This document shows, piece after piece, positions 33,009-42,859 of a DNA stretch of 64,000 bases. Origin of the DNA: Oceanobacillus sojae. Lineage in GTDB: Bacteria > Bacillota > Bacilli > Bacillales > Amphibacillaceae. A program made the translations under genes and the position numbers. Numbering within the stretch: the stretch's first letter is position 1; the number at the start of each line of letters is the position of its first letter. The notes beneath the pieces are model-generated. The model had not been told where the DNA came from and ran no database searches. It worked only from the letters and a program-made list of their open reading frames with translations. The stretch lies in assembly GCF_007991515.1 (NCBI RefSeq), contig NZ_BJYM01000008.1, forward strand, positions 124,001 to 188,000, written 5' to 3'.

Positions 33009-33058
33009 GAAAAAAGATGTAAAAGAGCAGTTTTAATCTCTTTTATATCGCTTTTACA
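33009..33058 (-). terminator. Probable terminator of the DASS transporter gene
   Basis: On the minus strand TGTAAAAG pairs with CTTTTACA across a 25-nt interval and is followed by TCTTTTTT. Confidence 0.5.
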
Positions 33059-33062
33059 CTAA

Positions 33063-34517
33063 TTATAACAATTCAACCCACTGCCAATAGGTTGCACTAA
33101 ACAGGATAACAAGCAGGTAGCCGATCACAGTAAGCGGCACGCCGGATTTAATAAATTGTTTTAAAGTAAATGTTCCGGTACCATATGCCAGCATATTTTG
33201 CGGAGCGCTGACCGGTAACAAGAAGCCGAAGCTGATAACAAACTGCATAATCAGGACAAGCCCCGGACCATTAAAGGCTGCCGGCTCCATAGATCCGACT
33301 AAAGCAATAACAATCGGGATAAAGGCTGATGCTAGGCTGGTGGCACTGGCAAAGCCCAAGTGAATCAGAATATTAAATAAAGCAAGTACTGCGATCATAC
33401 CAACCAGAGGCAGGGAAGACACACCAAGTATTTCAAATGAATTAGAAGAAAGCCAGGTAGCTCCCTCCGTTGCTAACAGAACAATCCCTAATGAAATTCC
33501 CGTTGCAAATACAATCAATGTACCCCAAGGAACCTTGGTCTGTACTTCTTTCCAGGCAAAGATGCCAATAACTGGTGTCAGCATAATTGCAACCGCAACA
33601 ATGGTAACCGTAGTAGAATCTAAAGGATGCAAAATGCCTTCAGTAGACCAGAATAATAATAATAATCCGGCAATAATAACCAAACGCCATTCTTTACTGC
33701 TCATTTTTCCAAGCTCATTCAGTTGCTTGCCGATACTTATTCCTTTTGGCATTTCCGACATATTCGGCTTTATCAGGTTGACCATAACAACATAAAGCAC
33801 AATAGACATAATAAAAGCCCAGGGAGCAGCATAGAGAAACCATTCTCCCCATGTCACATTAATTCCAAATGCAGATTCCATAAATCCCAGAGCAACCATA
33901 TTTTGTGCGGCTGCTGTTTTTATACCAATATTCCAAATGGAAATAGATTGTACAGCAGTAATCATTAATAATGCTGCCAGTTTACTTTGCTTTGCTAATC
34001 CAAATGCAGCAACAATTCCTAACAAGATAGGTACAAGTGTACCTGCACGGGCGGTGGCACTTGGCACGAACAATGCAAGTACAAAACTGACAATAATCGT
34101 TCCTAAAACGAGCGCATCAGGCTTTGTTCCGACCTTCGACATAATATACAGCGCTATTCTTTTATGAAGCCCGGTAATTTCCATAGCCGTTGCCAAAACA
34201 AGTGCTCCCCCGACAAGCAATACGGCAGAAGAACTAAATCCTTCTACTGCCATCCCAAGCCCCTGACTCGTTCCATAAATTAATCCCGGGTCTTCGAGAG
34301 TGGGGGATATTCCGATCAGGACAGCCAATAAACTGACTATCATTACCGCACTGACAGGATAAGAAACCGCTTCTGTAACCCATAAAACAACAGCAAAAGC
34401 TAAGACAGCAAGCGCTCTGTGTCCCACCAAAGGCAATGAATCAGGATTAGGTAAGATTAAAATAATAATAAGAACTAAAAAAGCTGCAATGAGTGCAATA
34501 GCATCTTTCTTTTTCAT
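33063..34517 (-). CDS. DASS (SLC13) family anion transporter
   Basis: A 484-residue protein with 11 or more membrane segments. Family features include WVTEAVSYPVSAVMI near residue 45, FVPSATARAGTLVPI near residue 150 and the second hairpin region FGFLLPVSAPQNMLAYGTG near residue 430. Relatives take up C4-dicarboxylates, citrate or sulfate with sodium. The usual SNT signature is not seen at either hairpin (IKTAAAQN and SAPQN instead), so the substrate may be unusual. Single gene. Confidence 0.8.
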   Translation of the reverse strand: MKKKDAIALIAAFLVLIIILILPNPDSLPLVGHRALAVLAFAVVLWVTEAVSYPVSAVMIVSLLAVLIGISPTLEDPGLIYGTSQGLGMAVEGFSSSAVLLVGGALVLATAMEITGLHKRIALYIMSKVGTKPDALVLGTIIVSFVLALFVPSATARAGTLVPILLGIVAAFGLAKQSKLAALLMITAVQSISIWNIGIKTAAAQNMVALGFMESAFGINVTWGEWFLYAAPWAFIMSIVLYVVMVNLIKPNMSEMPKGISIGKQLNELGKMSSKEWRLVIIAGLLLLFWSTEGILHPLDSTTVTIVAVAIMLTPVIGIFAWKEVQTKVPWGTLIVFATGISLGIVLLATEGATWLSSNSFEILGVSSLPLVGMIAVLALFNILIHLGFASATSLASAFIPIVIALVGSMEPAAFNGPGLVLIMQFVISFGFLLPVSAPQNMLAYGTGTFTLKQFIKSGVPLTVIGYLLVILFSATYWQWVELL

Positions 34518-34991
34518 GAAAACCCCTCCCTTTATTTACCTTTATTATAATATATAATACCTTGTTTGTGATTTGTTTCACATGTTACAGAATAATGAAC
34601 TTGTGAAACAGTTCGCAAAATATTCAATAAATAGAAGGGAAAGAATTCCTTCAGTTAAATTTTGCTTTACATTATAATTAATATTATCAATATTACTTCA
34701 TCACGATCCGGCTGGTTATAAGAACTTTTATAAGCGTTTCCATAATTTATTTAAAAGACATATTAGAAAAGAATATGTTTTAATTTTGTCTTACCAATAA
34801 GATGAAATTCATAAAGAAATAGTATAAGAAGCAATTTATTTCAAGGTTATTAGATCATTGTATTCAACAATGGTTTAATAACTTTTTTTGTTAAGCCATA
34901 ATTAATTGATAAAATTAGAATTTTTTAAAAAATATATTTACTTTACTTTATTTAAGTGATACTATTTCATTTAAACAAATATAGATACAGT
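34518..34991. other. Divergent intergenic region, AT-rich
   Basis: About 475 nt between the DASS gene and the IclR gene. It must carry both promoters. No ORF, RNA or repeat could be supported, apart from the IclR-type palindrome at its right end. Confidence 0.4.
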
Positions 34992-35008
34992 GGTTCTAAA
35001 ATAGAACC
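34992..35008. promoter_or_regulatory. Candidate IclR-type operator
   Basis: GGTTCTAAAATAGAACC is a perfect 7-bp inverted repeat with 3-nt centre, 19 nt before the IclR gene. Length and base pattern fit IclR-family boxes, so autoregulation and control of the peptide operon are likely. Confidence 0.65.
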
Positions 35009-35027
35009 GTAGTGAAGGCGGGATAAA

Positions 35028-35798
35028 ATGACTTCAAAAACGTTAAATAAAGCTTTATCAGTACTTAACGCATTTACAATTGAAAAACCGACATGGGGGC
35101 TTAGAGAGCTTGCGAGACATTTGGGAATAAGTCATACAATTATTTATCGACTCTTAGTTACATTCGAACAAAATGGATATTTAATTTACGATGAGGAAAC
35201 AAAAAAATATCAATTAGGAATTAAATTTATAGAGCTAAGCCAAGTGGTAGAAGAAAATTTAAACATTTCTAATGTATTAGAGCCAATTATGAAAAAGATT
35301 TCTGAAGAAACCGGGGAAAGTGTTGTTTTAACCATTCTCGATAATGAAGAGGGGGTGTATACCAAAATTATTGAGTCGAATCAGAATGTAAGGTTTTCTG
35401 AAACAGTCGGAAGAAGAAGCCCTTTATATATAGGCGCATCACATAAAATTATTTTAGCTTATTTACCTGTATCTGTACAAAAGAAGATATTTAATCAATG
35501 GAAAACAACCAAGAAGAAACAAAATGGTGCTATAGAGAAATTTATTAATAATATAGACAAAATCAAATTACAAGGCTGGTTATTTACTGCTAATGAAACA
35601 TTTGATGAAGTATCGGCTGTGGCGATTCCATTATTTGATATGAAGAAGAATGTTATCGGTTCACTTTCTGTTGCTGGACCAAGCTATAGATTAACAAAAA
35701 TTAAATCTGAAGAGATTGTAGAGATTCCAAAAAAGTATCAACAGGAAATAAACTTAATATTAGATAAAATCTATTTACCTTCAAAACGAAACGAATAA
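35028..35798 (+). CDS. IclR family transcriptional regulator
   Basis: A 256-residue regulator. The N-terminal winged helix (ALSVLNAFTIEKPTWGLREL, then HTIIYRLLVTFEQNGYL) is followed by the IclR effector domain (residues about 75-250; TGESVVLTILD, YIGASHKIILAYLP, SAVAIPLFD). It heads a peptide transport and degradation operon and ends one base before the next frame. A palindrome lies just upstream. Effector is unknown, possibly a peptide-derived compound. Confidence 0.9.
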   Translation: MTSKTLNKALSVLNAFTIEKPTWGLRELARHLGISHTIIYRLLVTFEQNGYLIYDEETKKYQLGIKFIELSQVVEENLNISNVLEPIMKKISEETGESVVLTILDNEEGVYTKIIESNQNVRFSETVGRRSPLYIGASHKIILAYLPVSVQKKIFNQWKTTKKKQNGAIEKFINNIDKIKLQGWLFTANETFDEVSAVAIPLFDMKKNVIGSLSVAGPSYRLTKIKSEEIVEIPKKYQQEINLILDKIYLPSKRNE

Positions 35799-35814
35799 AG
35801 TGAGGAGGGGTAAT

Positions 35815-36831
35815 TTGGACAAAATATTGGAGGTTAAGAATTTAGTAACAGGTTACCAAGGAAAAAATACATTTGTGAAAGCGGTTGATGGAGTTTCTTT
35901 TGATATTGACAGAGGAGAAACAGTCTGTATTGTTGGAGAATCAGGCAGTGGGAAGAGTGTTACATCGATGAGCATTATGAGATTAATAGAATATGAAAAC
36001 GGCAAGATTATTGATGGAGATATTTTATTTAATGGTGAGAATATTGTAGAAAAAAATAATTATGAAATGAGAAAAATAAGGGGTTCAAAAATATCAATGA
36101 TATTTCAAGAACCTTTAACAGCTTTAAATCCAGTATTTACAATAGGCAGACAAATTGTTGAAGCTATACGTTTTCATCAATCTGTAAAGAAAAAAGATGC
36201 ATATAAGCAGGCAGAAGAATTGATTCAATTAGTAGGAATTTCAGATCCAAGGACAAGATTAAAGCAATATCCTTACGAATTATCGGGTGGTATGAGACAG
36301 AGGGTAATGATTGCTATAGCTTTAGCTTCAAATCCCCAACTATTAATTGCTGATGAGCCTACTACAGCACTCGATGTTACAATAGAAGCCCAAATTTTAG
36401 ACTTACTGCGTAAGTTAAAAAAAGAGAAAAAAATGTCTATCATGCTTATTACACATGATATTGGAGTAGCTGCTGAAATGGCTGACAAAGTAATTATTAT
36501 GTATGCAGGTAAAATAATGGAAGTTTCAAGTGCTGAAGATTTTTTTGAAAATCCGATTCATCCTTACTCAAGAGGTTTGTTAGAATCTGTCCCTAAAATG
36601 ACAGGTGAAAGGGGAGTGAAACTTAATTCCATTTCAGGATCAATACCTAGTTTATCAAATGTTCCATCTGGATGTCGTTTTTCACCAAGATGCCCATTCG
36701 CTACGGAGCAGTGCATGAACCAGGAGCCAGTATTAGAGAATTTTAAAGATCGCCAGGTTGCTTGCTGGAATATAGATAATGTACTCCACGATCACGTAAA
36801 GAATCAAAAAGATACGGAGGTGTTTCAATGA
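35815..36831 (+). CDS. Peptide ABC transporter ATP-binding protein, OppD type
   Basis: A 338-residue ATPase. Walker A GESGSGKS near residue 41, signature LSGGMRQR near residue 160, Walker B LLIADEPTTALD near residue 180. The C-terminal oligopeptide-transporter extension has GCRFSPRCPFA and paired cysteines. TTG 35815 is chosen because AGGAGGGG ends 4 nt upstream. It overlaps the OppF-type gene by 4 nt. It powers uptake of short peptides with the binding protein and permeases further down. Confidence 0.9.
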   Translation: MDKILEVKNLVTGYQGKNTFVKAVDGVSFDIDRGETVCIVGESGSGKSVTSMSIMRLIEYENGKIIDGDILFNGENIVEKNNYEMRKIRGSKISMIFQEPLTALNPVFTIGRQIVEAIRFHQSVKKKDAYKQAEELIQLVGISDPRTRLKQYPYELSGGMRQRVMIAIALASNPQLLIADEPTTALDVTIEAQILDLLRKLKKEKKMSIMLITHDIGVAAEMADKVIIMYAGKIMEVSSAEDFFENPIHPYSRGLLESVPKMTGERGVKLNSISGSIPSLSNVPSGCRFSPRCPFATEQCMNQEPVLENFKDRQVACWNIDNVLHDHVKNQKDTEVFQ

Positions 36832-37844
36832 ATCCCCCTCTGCTAAAAATCGAAAATTTAAAAAAATACTTTGTCATTAAAAATGGCAACAGCTTCGTTG
36901 CTGCTAATAATAAAAAAGTTGTGAAAGCAATTGATGATGTTTCACTGGAAATCTTTCAAGGGGAAACATTAGGTTTAGTTGGAGAATCAGGCTGTGGGAA
37001 ATCAACACTGGGAAAAAATATTCTGCGTTTACAAGAGCCAACTGAAGGACAAGTGTTTTTCAAAGATAAGGATATATTGAAATATAACAATCGTGAATTA
37101 AGAAGACTTCGTAAGGAAATGCAGATTATATACCAAGACCCTTTTGGTTCCTTGAACCCCAGATTTACTATCGGAGAGATTATTGGGGAGATGTATGAAA
37201 TACACAAAACGGATAGGGAAATAGACAAATTGAGTGAAATAAAAAAAATGTTGGAGCTGGTAGGTCTTGACTCAGAAAAATATAACAGCTATCCACATGA
37301 ATTGTCAGGCGGGCAAAGGCAGCGTGTAGGTATTGCAAGAGCCTTAGCTTTAAATCCGGATTTTGTTGTTGCAGATGAACCAGTATCTGCTTTGGATGTA
37401 TCCGTTCAATCACAAATCATCAATTTACTAATGGATTTAAAAAAAGATCTCGGTCTGACTATGCTATTTATTGCGCATGGATTAAATGTTGTGCGGCATA
37501 TCTCTGATCGTGTAGGTGTAATGTATTTAGGAAGAATTGTAGAAATTTCGGAAACAGATAATATATTTGATACACCTGCACATCCCTATACAGCTGCTTT
37601 ATTATCAACAGTACCTGATGTTGATGTTAGCTTACGGAAAGAGAGAATTGTTTTTAAAGGAGAGGTTCCATCTCCTGCAAATCCACCATCAGGCTGTCAT
37701 TTTCGGACAAGATGTCCCTTAGCTACAGAAAAATGTCAATTAGAAGTTCCAAAAATGCAAGAAGTTCGAAATGGACATTATGTTTCATGCCATTTTCCGC
37801 TTGGGGCTGACCAGTTATTAAAAGATGTTGTGTCAAACTTATAA
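36828..37844 (+). CDS. Peptide ABC transporter ATP-binding protein, OppF type
   Basis: A 338-residue ATPase partner. Walker A GESGCGKST near residue 55, the OppF hallmark YQDPFGSLNPR near residue 103, signature LSGGQRQR and Walker B VVADEPVSALD. The C-terminal GCHFRTRCPLA extension is present. It overlaps the OppD-type stop by 4 nt. Together they form the ATPase heterodimer of a di/oligopeptide importer. Confidence 0.9.
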   Translation: MNPPLLKIENLKKYFVIKNGNSFVAANNKKVVKAIDDVSLEIFQGETLGLVGESGCGKSTLGKNILRLQEPTEGQVFFKDKDILKYNNRELRRLRKEMQIIYQDPFGSLNPRFTIGEIIGEMYEIHKTDREIDKLSEIKKMLELVGLDSEKYNSYPHELSGGQRQRVGIARALALNPDFVVADEPVSALDVSVQSQIINLLMDLKKDLGLTMLFIAHGLNVVRHISDRVGVMYLGRIVEISETDNIFDTPAHPYTAALLSTVPDVDVSLRKERIVFKGEVPSPANPPSGCHFRTRCPLATEKCQLEVPKMQEVRNGHYVSCHFPLGADQLLKDVVSNL

Positions 37845-38039
37845 ATAAAAAGGATAGTTATGTGTTCAAAAAGTGATAGACAGTACTGTCAAATGTTAAG
37901 CAGGGGAAAAAGCATTACAAGGTAAAAATATATAGGCTAAAAACAGCTTTATTTATCAGAAAATTCCCATCTTAATGACAATAAGTTCCATCAGGATTTG
38001 AACACTTCTATAAAAATATTTCAATAAGGAGAGGTTAAA

Positions 38040-39260
38040 ATGTCAACAAAGTTAGGGCAAGGAAAAAAGAAGGTATATGATGGTTATACATCTTTTCAGT
38101 ATTTAGAAGCCGGAGTCGATTATAAAGAGTACAAGCTTTCTAAACAAAATGATCGTGTTACTCCATATGTATATTCTTTGTCAGAAGATGAAGAGGAACA
38201 AGTACAACAAATATTAGAAGAAGATTATATTGTTTCTATGCATGAGCATACATTTATTATGCCGGAAAACTTATTAGATTTTTTTGAATTCAGACGACAA
38301 GGAAGAGATTGGACAGGTTATAAAGCTTTAAGTGAATCAGGGCTGGATGTCGTGTTTGAAAATTTTATGGATGGAACAGCAATGGTAACATCTATGGCAG
38401 GATGGAAGTGGTCAGATGTTATTCATGATATTGGAATTCGATATAGTGATATAGCTCATCAAGATTTGCTGATTAAAGCAGAGAGAATTTCTGACTTATA
38501 TCGGGCGAAAAAAGAAGGTAAAATTGCATTTGTCGGTGCTTTAGAGTCTTCGACAATGATAGAAAATGAGTTGGATAGGCTAGACATACTTTATGGATTT
38601 GGAATTCGGACAATGGGGATAGTGTATTCTGAAGCCAACCAATTAGGAGCCGGACTGAGAGAACCAAATGATGCTGGCTTGACTGTTTTTGGTAAACAAG
38701 CGGTCCGAAGAATGAATAAGTTAGGTATTACCATTGATGTATCACATGCGGGAGATCAAACCTCTCTGGACACCATTGAGGAAAGTGAAAAGCCAGTTAC
38801 CATTAACCATGCTGGAGCAAGAGCATTGTGGGATACGAAGCGTTTGAAGCCAGACAGTGTTATTAAAGCATGTGCCGAAAAAGGAGGCGTGATTGGTATT
38901 GAAGCAGCACCCCATTCTACAATCACTAAAGCCCACCCTGAACACAATATAGAATCATTCATGGAACACTTTGAGTATGTTGCTAATTTAGTTGGTATTG
39001 ATCACGTAGCTTTTGGTCCAGATACATTATTCGGTGACCATGTAGGTACACATGACCTTTTAGCTGGACAATTATCAATCAAAAGTGCGCAAATGCCTGG
39101 TTTGAAGAAAGTAGAATATGTAAAAGGATTAGAAAACCCTGCCGAATGTATGCCAAATATTATAAGGTGGTTAGTTAAAAAAGGTTATAGTCGTGAAGAC
39201 ATCCGTAAAGTAGCAGGTGGAAATGTACTGAGAGTATTAGAGGCAACATGGGCTAAATAA
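38040..39260 (+). CDS. Membrane dipeptidase family (M19) peptidase
   Basis: A 406-residue zinc-dependent hydrolase of the amidohydrolase-type TIM barrel. The usual metal motif HND is replaced by HEH (SMHEHTF near residue 72). A bridging Glu is likely in GALESS, and later ligands appear in DVSHAGD and NHAGA; the closing Asp is in FGPDTLFG. It is therefore a divergent M19 member. M19 enzymes hydrolyse dipeptides, sometimes with D-residues. Placed inside the peptide importer operon, it should act in the cytosol on imported peptides. AGGAGAGG precedes the ATG. Confidence 0.82.
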   Translation: MSTKLGQGKKKVYDGYTSFQYLEAGVDYKEYKLSKQNDRVTPYVYSLSEDEEEQVQQILEEDYIVSMHEHTFIMPENLLDFFEFRRQGRDWTGYKALSESGLDVVFENFMDGTAMVTSMAGWKWSDVIHDIGIRYSDIAHQDLLIKAERISDLYRAKKEGKIAFVGALESSTMIENELDRLDILYGFGIRTMGIVYSEANQLGAGLREPNDAGLTVFGKQAVRRMNKLGITIDVSHAGDQTSLDTIEESEKPVTINHAGARALWDTKRLKPDSVIKACAEKGGVIGIEAAPHSTITKAHPEHNIESFMEHFEYVANLVGIDHVAFGPDTLFGDHVGTHDLLAGQLSIKSAQMPGLKKVEYVKGLENPAECMPNIIRWLVKKGYSREDIRKVAGGNVLRVLEATWAK

Positions 39261-39287
39261 TTTTATAGTCAAGGGGAGAATAACAAA

Positions 39288-40907
39288 GTGAATAAAAAGA
39301 TTATTGTTATTACAATTATTGGAATAATCGGAATGTTATTTATGAATGCCTGTTCTTACGGAGCTGATAATACTTCAACTGCTAACAACGATAAGGAAGA
39401 AGATGTACAAAAGGGCGGAAAAGTATCGATACCTATAGTTGCGGATCCAACTTTTAATCCTTGGCATCCTAATGCATACGCTGAGTCAAATGTAGTAAAT
39501 AGAGTATTATTTTCAAGCTTGACTAAGCCTGGTAAAGATCTTGCTCCTTCTCCAGATTTAGCTGAAGAGTGGGAAGTCTCAGATGATGAATTAGAGTGGA
39601 CTTTTTTCTTACGGGATGATGTATTGTGGCACGATGGAGAGAAGTTTACAGCAGATGATGTAGCATATACTTTTAATGAAATTGTTCTGAATGAAGAGTT
39701 AGGAGCGAATAACTCTTCTTATTTCGGACAACTGAATGAGGTAGAGATCGTAGATGAGTATACTGTGAAATTTGTATTAGAAAGTCCTGTCGCTGCTCTT
39801 CCTGCATATTTAGGTTTTAATACGGAAATCCTTCCAAAACATATATTTGAAGGAGAAGACCCTTGGGATTTGACCTCTTTTAATAAAGAAAATCCTATAG
39901 GAACGGGTGCTTTCAAATTAAAAAATTATAATTCCGGGCAAAGTGTCGTTTTGGAAAGAAATGAGGATTACTACGGAGAAACTGCACTGCTGGATGAAGT
40001 GGAATATAAAGTACTTGGAGATGCTAATACGCATGTTGCCCAGATTTTGACTGGAGAATTATCGATTTTTGCTTTAGATGATTTAGCGGCTATTGAAAAA
40101 ATAGAAAATGCCGATGGAGTAGATGTTTATGCCCGGGATACGACAAGATTTTTTTGGCTAATTTTAAATCAGGAAATAGAGAAATATCAGAATAAGGAAG
40201 TTAGACAAGCAATACTCCATGCGATTGACCGGCAAACTATTATTGATACCGTTTTAAAAGGCTATGCAACAATAGCTGATTCCGGCATTGCGCCAGCATT
40301 GCAGCAATATTATACAGAAGATGTTACCAGAATCGAGTATGATCCAGATCTAGCTAAAGAACTATTAAAGGAAGCCGGATGGGAGGATTCTGATGGAGAT
40401 GGAATCTTAGATAAAGATGGAGAACCATTTACAATTGATTTCGAAATAGGAATTCAGGGCGATTTGGAAGCAGTCTCTCAAATGGTACAGCAATATTTGG
40501 AGGAAATAGGAATAAAAGTGAATTTAAATGCAATGGAATGGAATACAATGATTCAGCAGGTTGTAGTTGAGAGAGATTATGAGATGACTTTAAACTGGTG
40601 GAGATACCCTGCTGATCCTGATTTATCTGCTTATATGCACTCCAAAAATGTAAACGGGAATAATATACCTGGATATAAAAATGAGGAGTTAGATAAACTG
40701 CTGGATGCAGGCGCACAAACCAGTGATATAGAAGAACGGCAAGATATATATATTGAAGCACAGCAATTAATGGCTGAAGAGTTACCGTATTTATTTTTAT
40801 GGTATCCACAAGAGGCTCAGGTACGCATTGACAAATTAAAAGGAGTTCCAGACTTATCTTTTGGAGATGCTCTTCATTATATTAATGAATGGTATTTAGA
40901 AGAATAA
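39288..40907 (+). CDS. Peptide-binding lipoprotein, solute-binding protein family 5
   Basis: A 539-residue extracellular lipoprotein. A signal peptide ends at a lipobox with NAC (Cys near residue 22). The mature protein has the DppA/OppA pattern (WEVSDDELEWTFFLRDDVLWHDG, then NPIGTGAFKL, NKEVRQAILHAIDR). GTG start with AAGGGGAG upstream. It delivers peptides to the permeases encoded just after it. A 16-bp hairpin follows its stop, which may raise its mRNA level over the downstream genes. Confidence 0.9.
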   Translation: MNKKIIVITIIGIIGMLFMNACSYGADNTSTANNDKEEDVQKGGKVSIPIVADPTFNPWHPNAYAESNVVNRVLFSSLTKPGKDLAPSPDLAEEWEVSDDELEWTFFLRDDVLWHDGEKFTADDVAYTFNEIVLNEELGANNSSYFGQLNEVEIVDEYTVKFVLESPVAALPAYLGFNTEILPKHIFEGEDPWDLTSFNKENPIGTGAFKLKNYNSGQSVVLERNEDYYGETALLDEVEYKVLGDANTHVAQILTGELSIFALDDLAAIEKIENADGVDVYARDTTRFFWLILNQEIEKYQNKEVRQAILHAIDRQTIIDTVLKGYATIADSGIAPALQQYYTEDVTRIEYDPDLAKELLKEAGWEDSDGDGILDKDGEPFTIDFEIGIQGDLEAVSQMVQQYLEEIGIKVNLNAMEWNTMIQQVVVERDYEMTLNWWRYPADPDLSAYMHSKNVNGNNIPGYKNEELDKLLDAGAQTSDIEERQDIYIEAQQLMAEELPYLFLWYPQEAQVRIDKLKGVPDLSFGDALHYINEWYLEE

Positions 40908-40911
40908 AATT

Positions 40912-40949
40912 ATATATAGAAGTGCGCTGTAGGGCGCACTTCTATATAT
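40912..40949 (+). promoter_or_regulatory. Intercistronic 16-bp hairpin
   Basis: ATATATAGAAGTGCGC pairs perfectly with GCGCACTTCTATATAT around a 6-nt loop, starting 4 nt after the binding-protein stop. No T-run follows, so it is more likely an mRNA stabiliser or processing site than a terminator. Confidence 0.7.
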
Positions 40950-40981
40950 TCATAACGTCCCAATGTCAGGAGGGAGTTTTA

Positions 40982-41929
40982 TTGCTGAAATTTCTAATAA
41001 ATAGATTCGGACAAAGTATTATTTTATTATTAATTGTTACTGTTATTACATTTTTTCTTATTAATCTAGCTCCTGGTGGCCCATCAAGTACGATGAGAAT
41101 GGATGCTTCTCCAGAGGAAAGACAGGCTATGGTAGAGAAGTTAGGATTGGACCAGCCTGTTATTGTCAGGTATGCAAGTTGGTTGAAAGGAGCATTTTCT
41201 GGCGATTTAGGCACTTCATTCACTTCTAATGAACCTGTTGTTCAAAGAATCGCAGAAAGACTGCCATATACTATTGAGCTGACATTTTTTACTATTATTA
41301 TATCTATTATTATTGGTATTCCAGTTGGTATACTATCTGCAATAAAAAGAGGAAGTGTACCAGACCATATTATTAACTTTTTTAGCGTAGTCGGTCTCTC
41401 TGTTCCAGCTTTCTGGTTAGGGTTAATGTTGATTCTATTATTTTCAATCAATTTGGGCTGGCTGCCCTCTTCAGGAGTAGGTGCAAGAGGAACAGACTTT
41501 GATTTATGGGGATGGATTTCACATTTAATTATGCCGGTTCTCATCCTGACAACTACCATTTTACCGAATATAGTCAGATTTACCCGCTCCTCTATGCTGG
41601 AGGTTATTTCCCAAAACTATATCCGGACAATTCGTGCTAAGGGAGCCAAGGAATCGATTGTAATCTATATTCACGCTCTAAGAAATGCTTTAATTCCAAT
41701 TATTACGATTATCGGTGTGTTAATTCCAAGACTTTTAAGTGGTGCTGTAATTACAGAAGCTATATTTGGCTGGACGGGTATTGGTACACTGATTCTAGAA
41801 GCTGCCAGAGGAAGAGATTATCCGCTGGTCATGGGCATTACAATTGTAATTACTATTGTTGTTATCTTATGTAATCTAATAGTAGATATTGTTTATTCAC
41901 GTGTTGATCCAAGGGTGAAAAATGTATAA
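40982..41929 (+). CDS. Peptide ABC transporter permease, OppB/DppB type
   Basis: A 315-residue permease. The N-terminal motif INRFGQSIILLLIVTVITFF and the periplasm-facing insert with GLDQPVIVRYASWLKG are typical of DppB. The EAA loop is at YIRTIRAKGAKES near residue 220. TTG 40982 is chosen because AGGAGGGAG ends 5 nt upstream. The longer frame reaches back into the hairpin. It forms the channel with the next gene. Confidence 0.9.
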   Translation: MLKFLINRFGQSIILLLIVTVITFFLINLAPGGPSSTMRMDASPEERQAMVEKLGLDQPVIVRYASWLKGAFSGDLGTSFTSNEPVVQRIAERLPYTIELTFFTIIISIIIGIPVGILSAIKRGSVPDHIINFFSVVGLSVPAFWLGLMLILLFSINLGWLPSSGVGARGTDFDLWGWISHLIMPVLILTTTILPNIVRFTRSSMLEVISQNYIRTIRAKGAKESIVIYIHALRNALIPIITIIGVLIPRLLSGAVITEAIFGWTGIGTLILEAARGRDYPLVMGITIVITIVVILCNLIVDIVYSRVDPRVKNV

Positions 41930-41948
41930 ACAGGCAGGAGGCAGCAAG

Positions 41949-42842
41949 ATGAATGCATCTACTAATATAAATGTTAAGAAAAAAGATATTCTTAAAAAAA
42001 GAAGCAGGAAAAATATTCTGCTTCAAAGATTAAGTAGAAATAAAATAGCTTATGTATCTCTTTGTTTTTTGATTTTAGTTCATATTATTGTTTTTATTGG
42101 TCCTCTTGTATGGAAAGTAAGTCCAACAGGATTACAGGATGCAGGTGCTTTGGCAAATTGGTCACTACAGCACCCAATGGGAACCGATGATTTAGGACGA
42201 GATGTGTTCTCAAGGATGCTATATGGTGGCAGAATTACTTTAATAGTAGGATTAGCTGCTATGCTATTTGCTTTACTGATTGGTACTATAATAGGAGCCT
42301 GCGCGGGCTTTTTCAGAGGATACGTTGAAACAGTCCTGATGAGATTTACAGAGGCAATGATGGCTATTCCGAATTTCTTTTTTGTACTGGTAGCATTAAC
42401 AGTACTAGGAACCAGCCCTGTTATGGTAGTTATTGTTATTGCATTATCAGGCTGGATGGAGATAGCGCGGGTAGTTTATGGAGAGACATTAAAATGGAAG
42501 GAATATGAATTTGTAGAAGCTGCAAATGCTTCAGGAGCTACTTCTATCAGGATTCTTACGAAGTACATTATTCCACAAATTATACCTTCTATTATCGTTT
42601 CAGGAACTTTAACCATTGCAGCGGCCATTTTAACTGAAAGTGCAATAAGTTATCTGGGAATGGGAATACAGCCACCTACACCAACCTGGGGAAATATGCT
42701 TCAGGATTCACAACAATATATTTGGACTGCACCTATTTTAGGTGTTTTACCCGGAGCAGCTATAACAATAGTAGTGTTAGCATATAACTTTTTAGGTGAT
42801 GGGCTTAGGGATGCACTAGATCCAAGATTTGTGAAAAAATAA
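41949..42842 (+). CDS. Peptide ABC transporter permease, OppC/DppC type
   Basis: A 297-residue permease with the DppC N-terminal pattern (RNKIAYVSLCFLIL), the HPMGTDDLGRDVFSRMLYG motif near residue 80 and the EAA loop EFVEAANASGATSIRI near residue 195. ATG 41949 has AGGAGG 7 nt upstream. An upstream ATG at 41922 overlaps the previous gene and lacks a site. Partner of the DppB-type permease. Confidence 0.9.
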   Translation: MNASTNINVKKKDILKKRSRKNILLQRLSRNKIAYVSLCFLILVHIIVFIGPLVWKVSPTGLQDAGALANWSLQHPMGTDDLGRDVFSRMLYGGRITLIVGLAAMLFALLIGTIIGACAGFFRGYVETVLMRFTEAMMAIPNFFFVLVALTVLGTSPVMVVIVIALSGWMEIARVVYGETLKWKEYEFVEAANASGATSIRILTKYIIPQIIPSIIVSGTLTIAAAILTESAISYLGMGIQPPTPTWGNMLQDSQQYIWTAPILGVLPGAAITIVVLAYNFLGDGLRDALDPRFVKK

Positions 42843-42859
42843 AAACGGAGTGAATAGAT

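Noticed and set aside
37845..38039. GTGTTCAAA/TTTGAACAC pair flanking the gap before the M19 gene
   Set aside because: The arms are short and about 130 nt apart, so a functional structure cannot be supported by eye.
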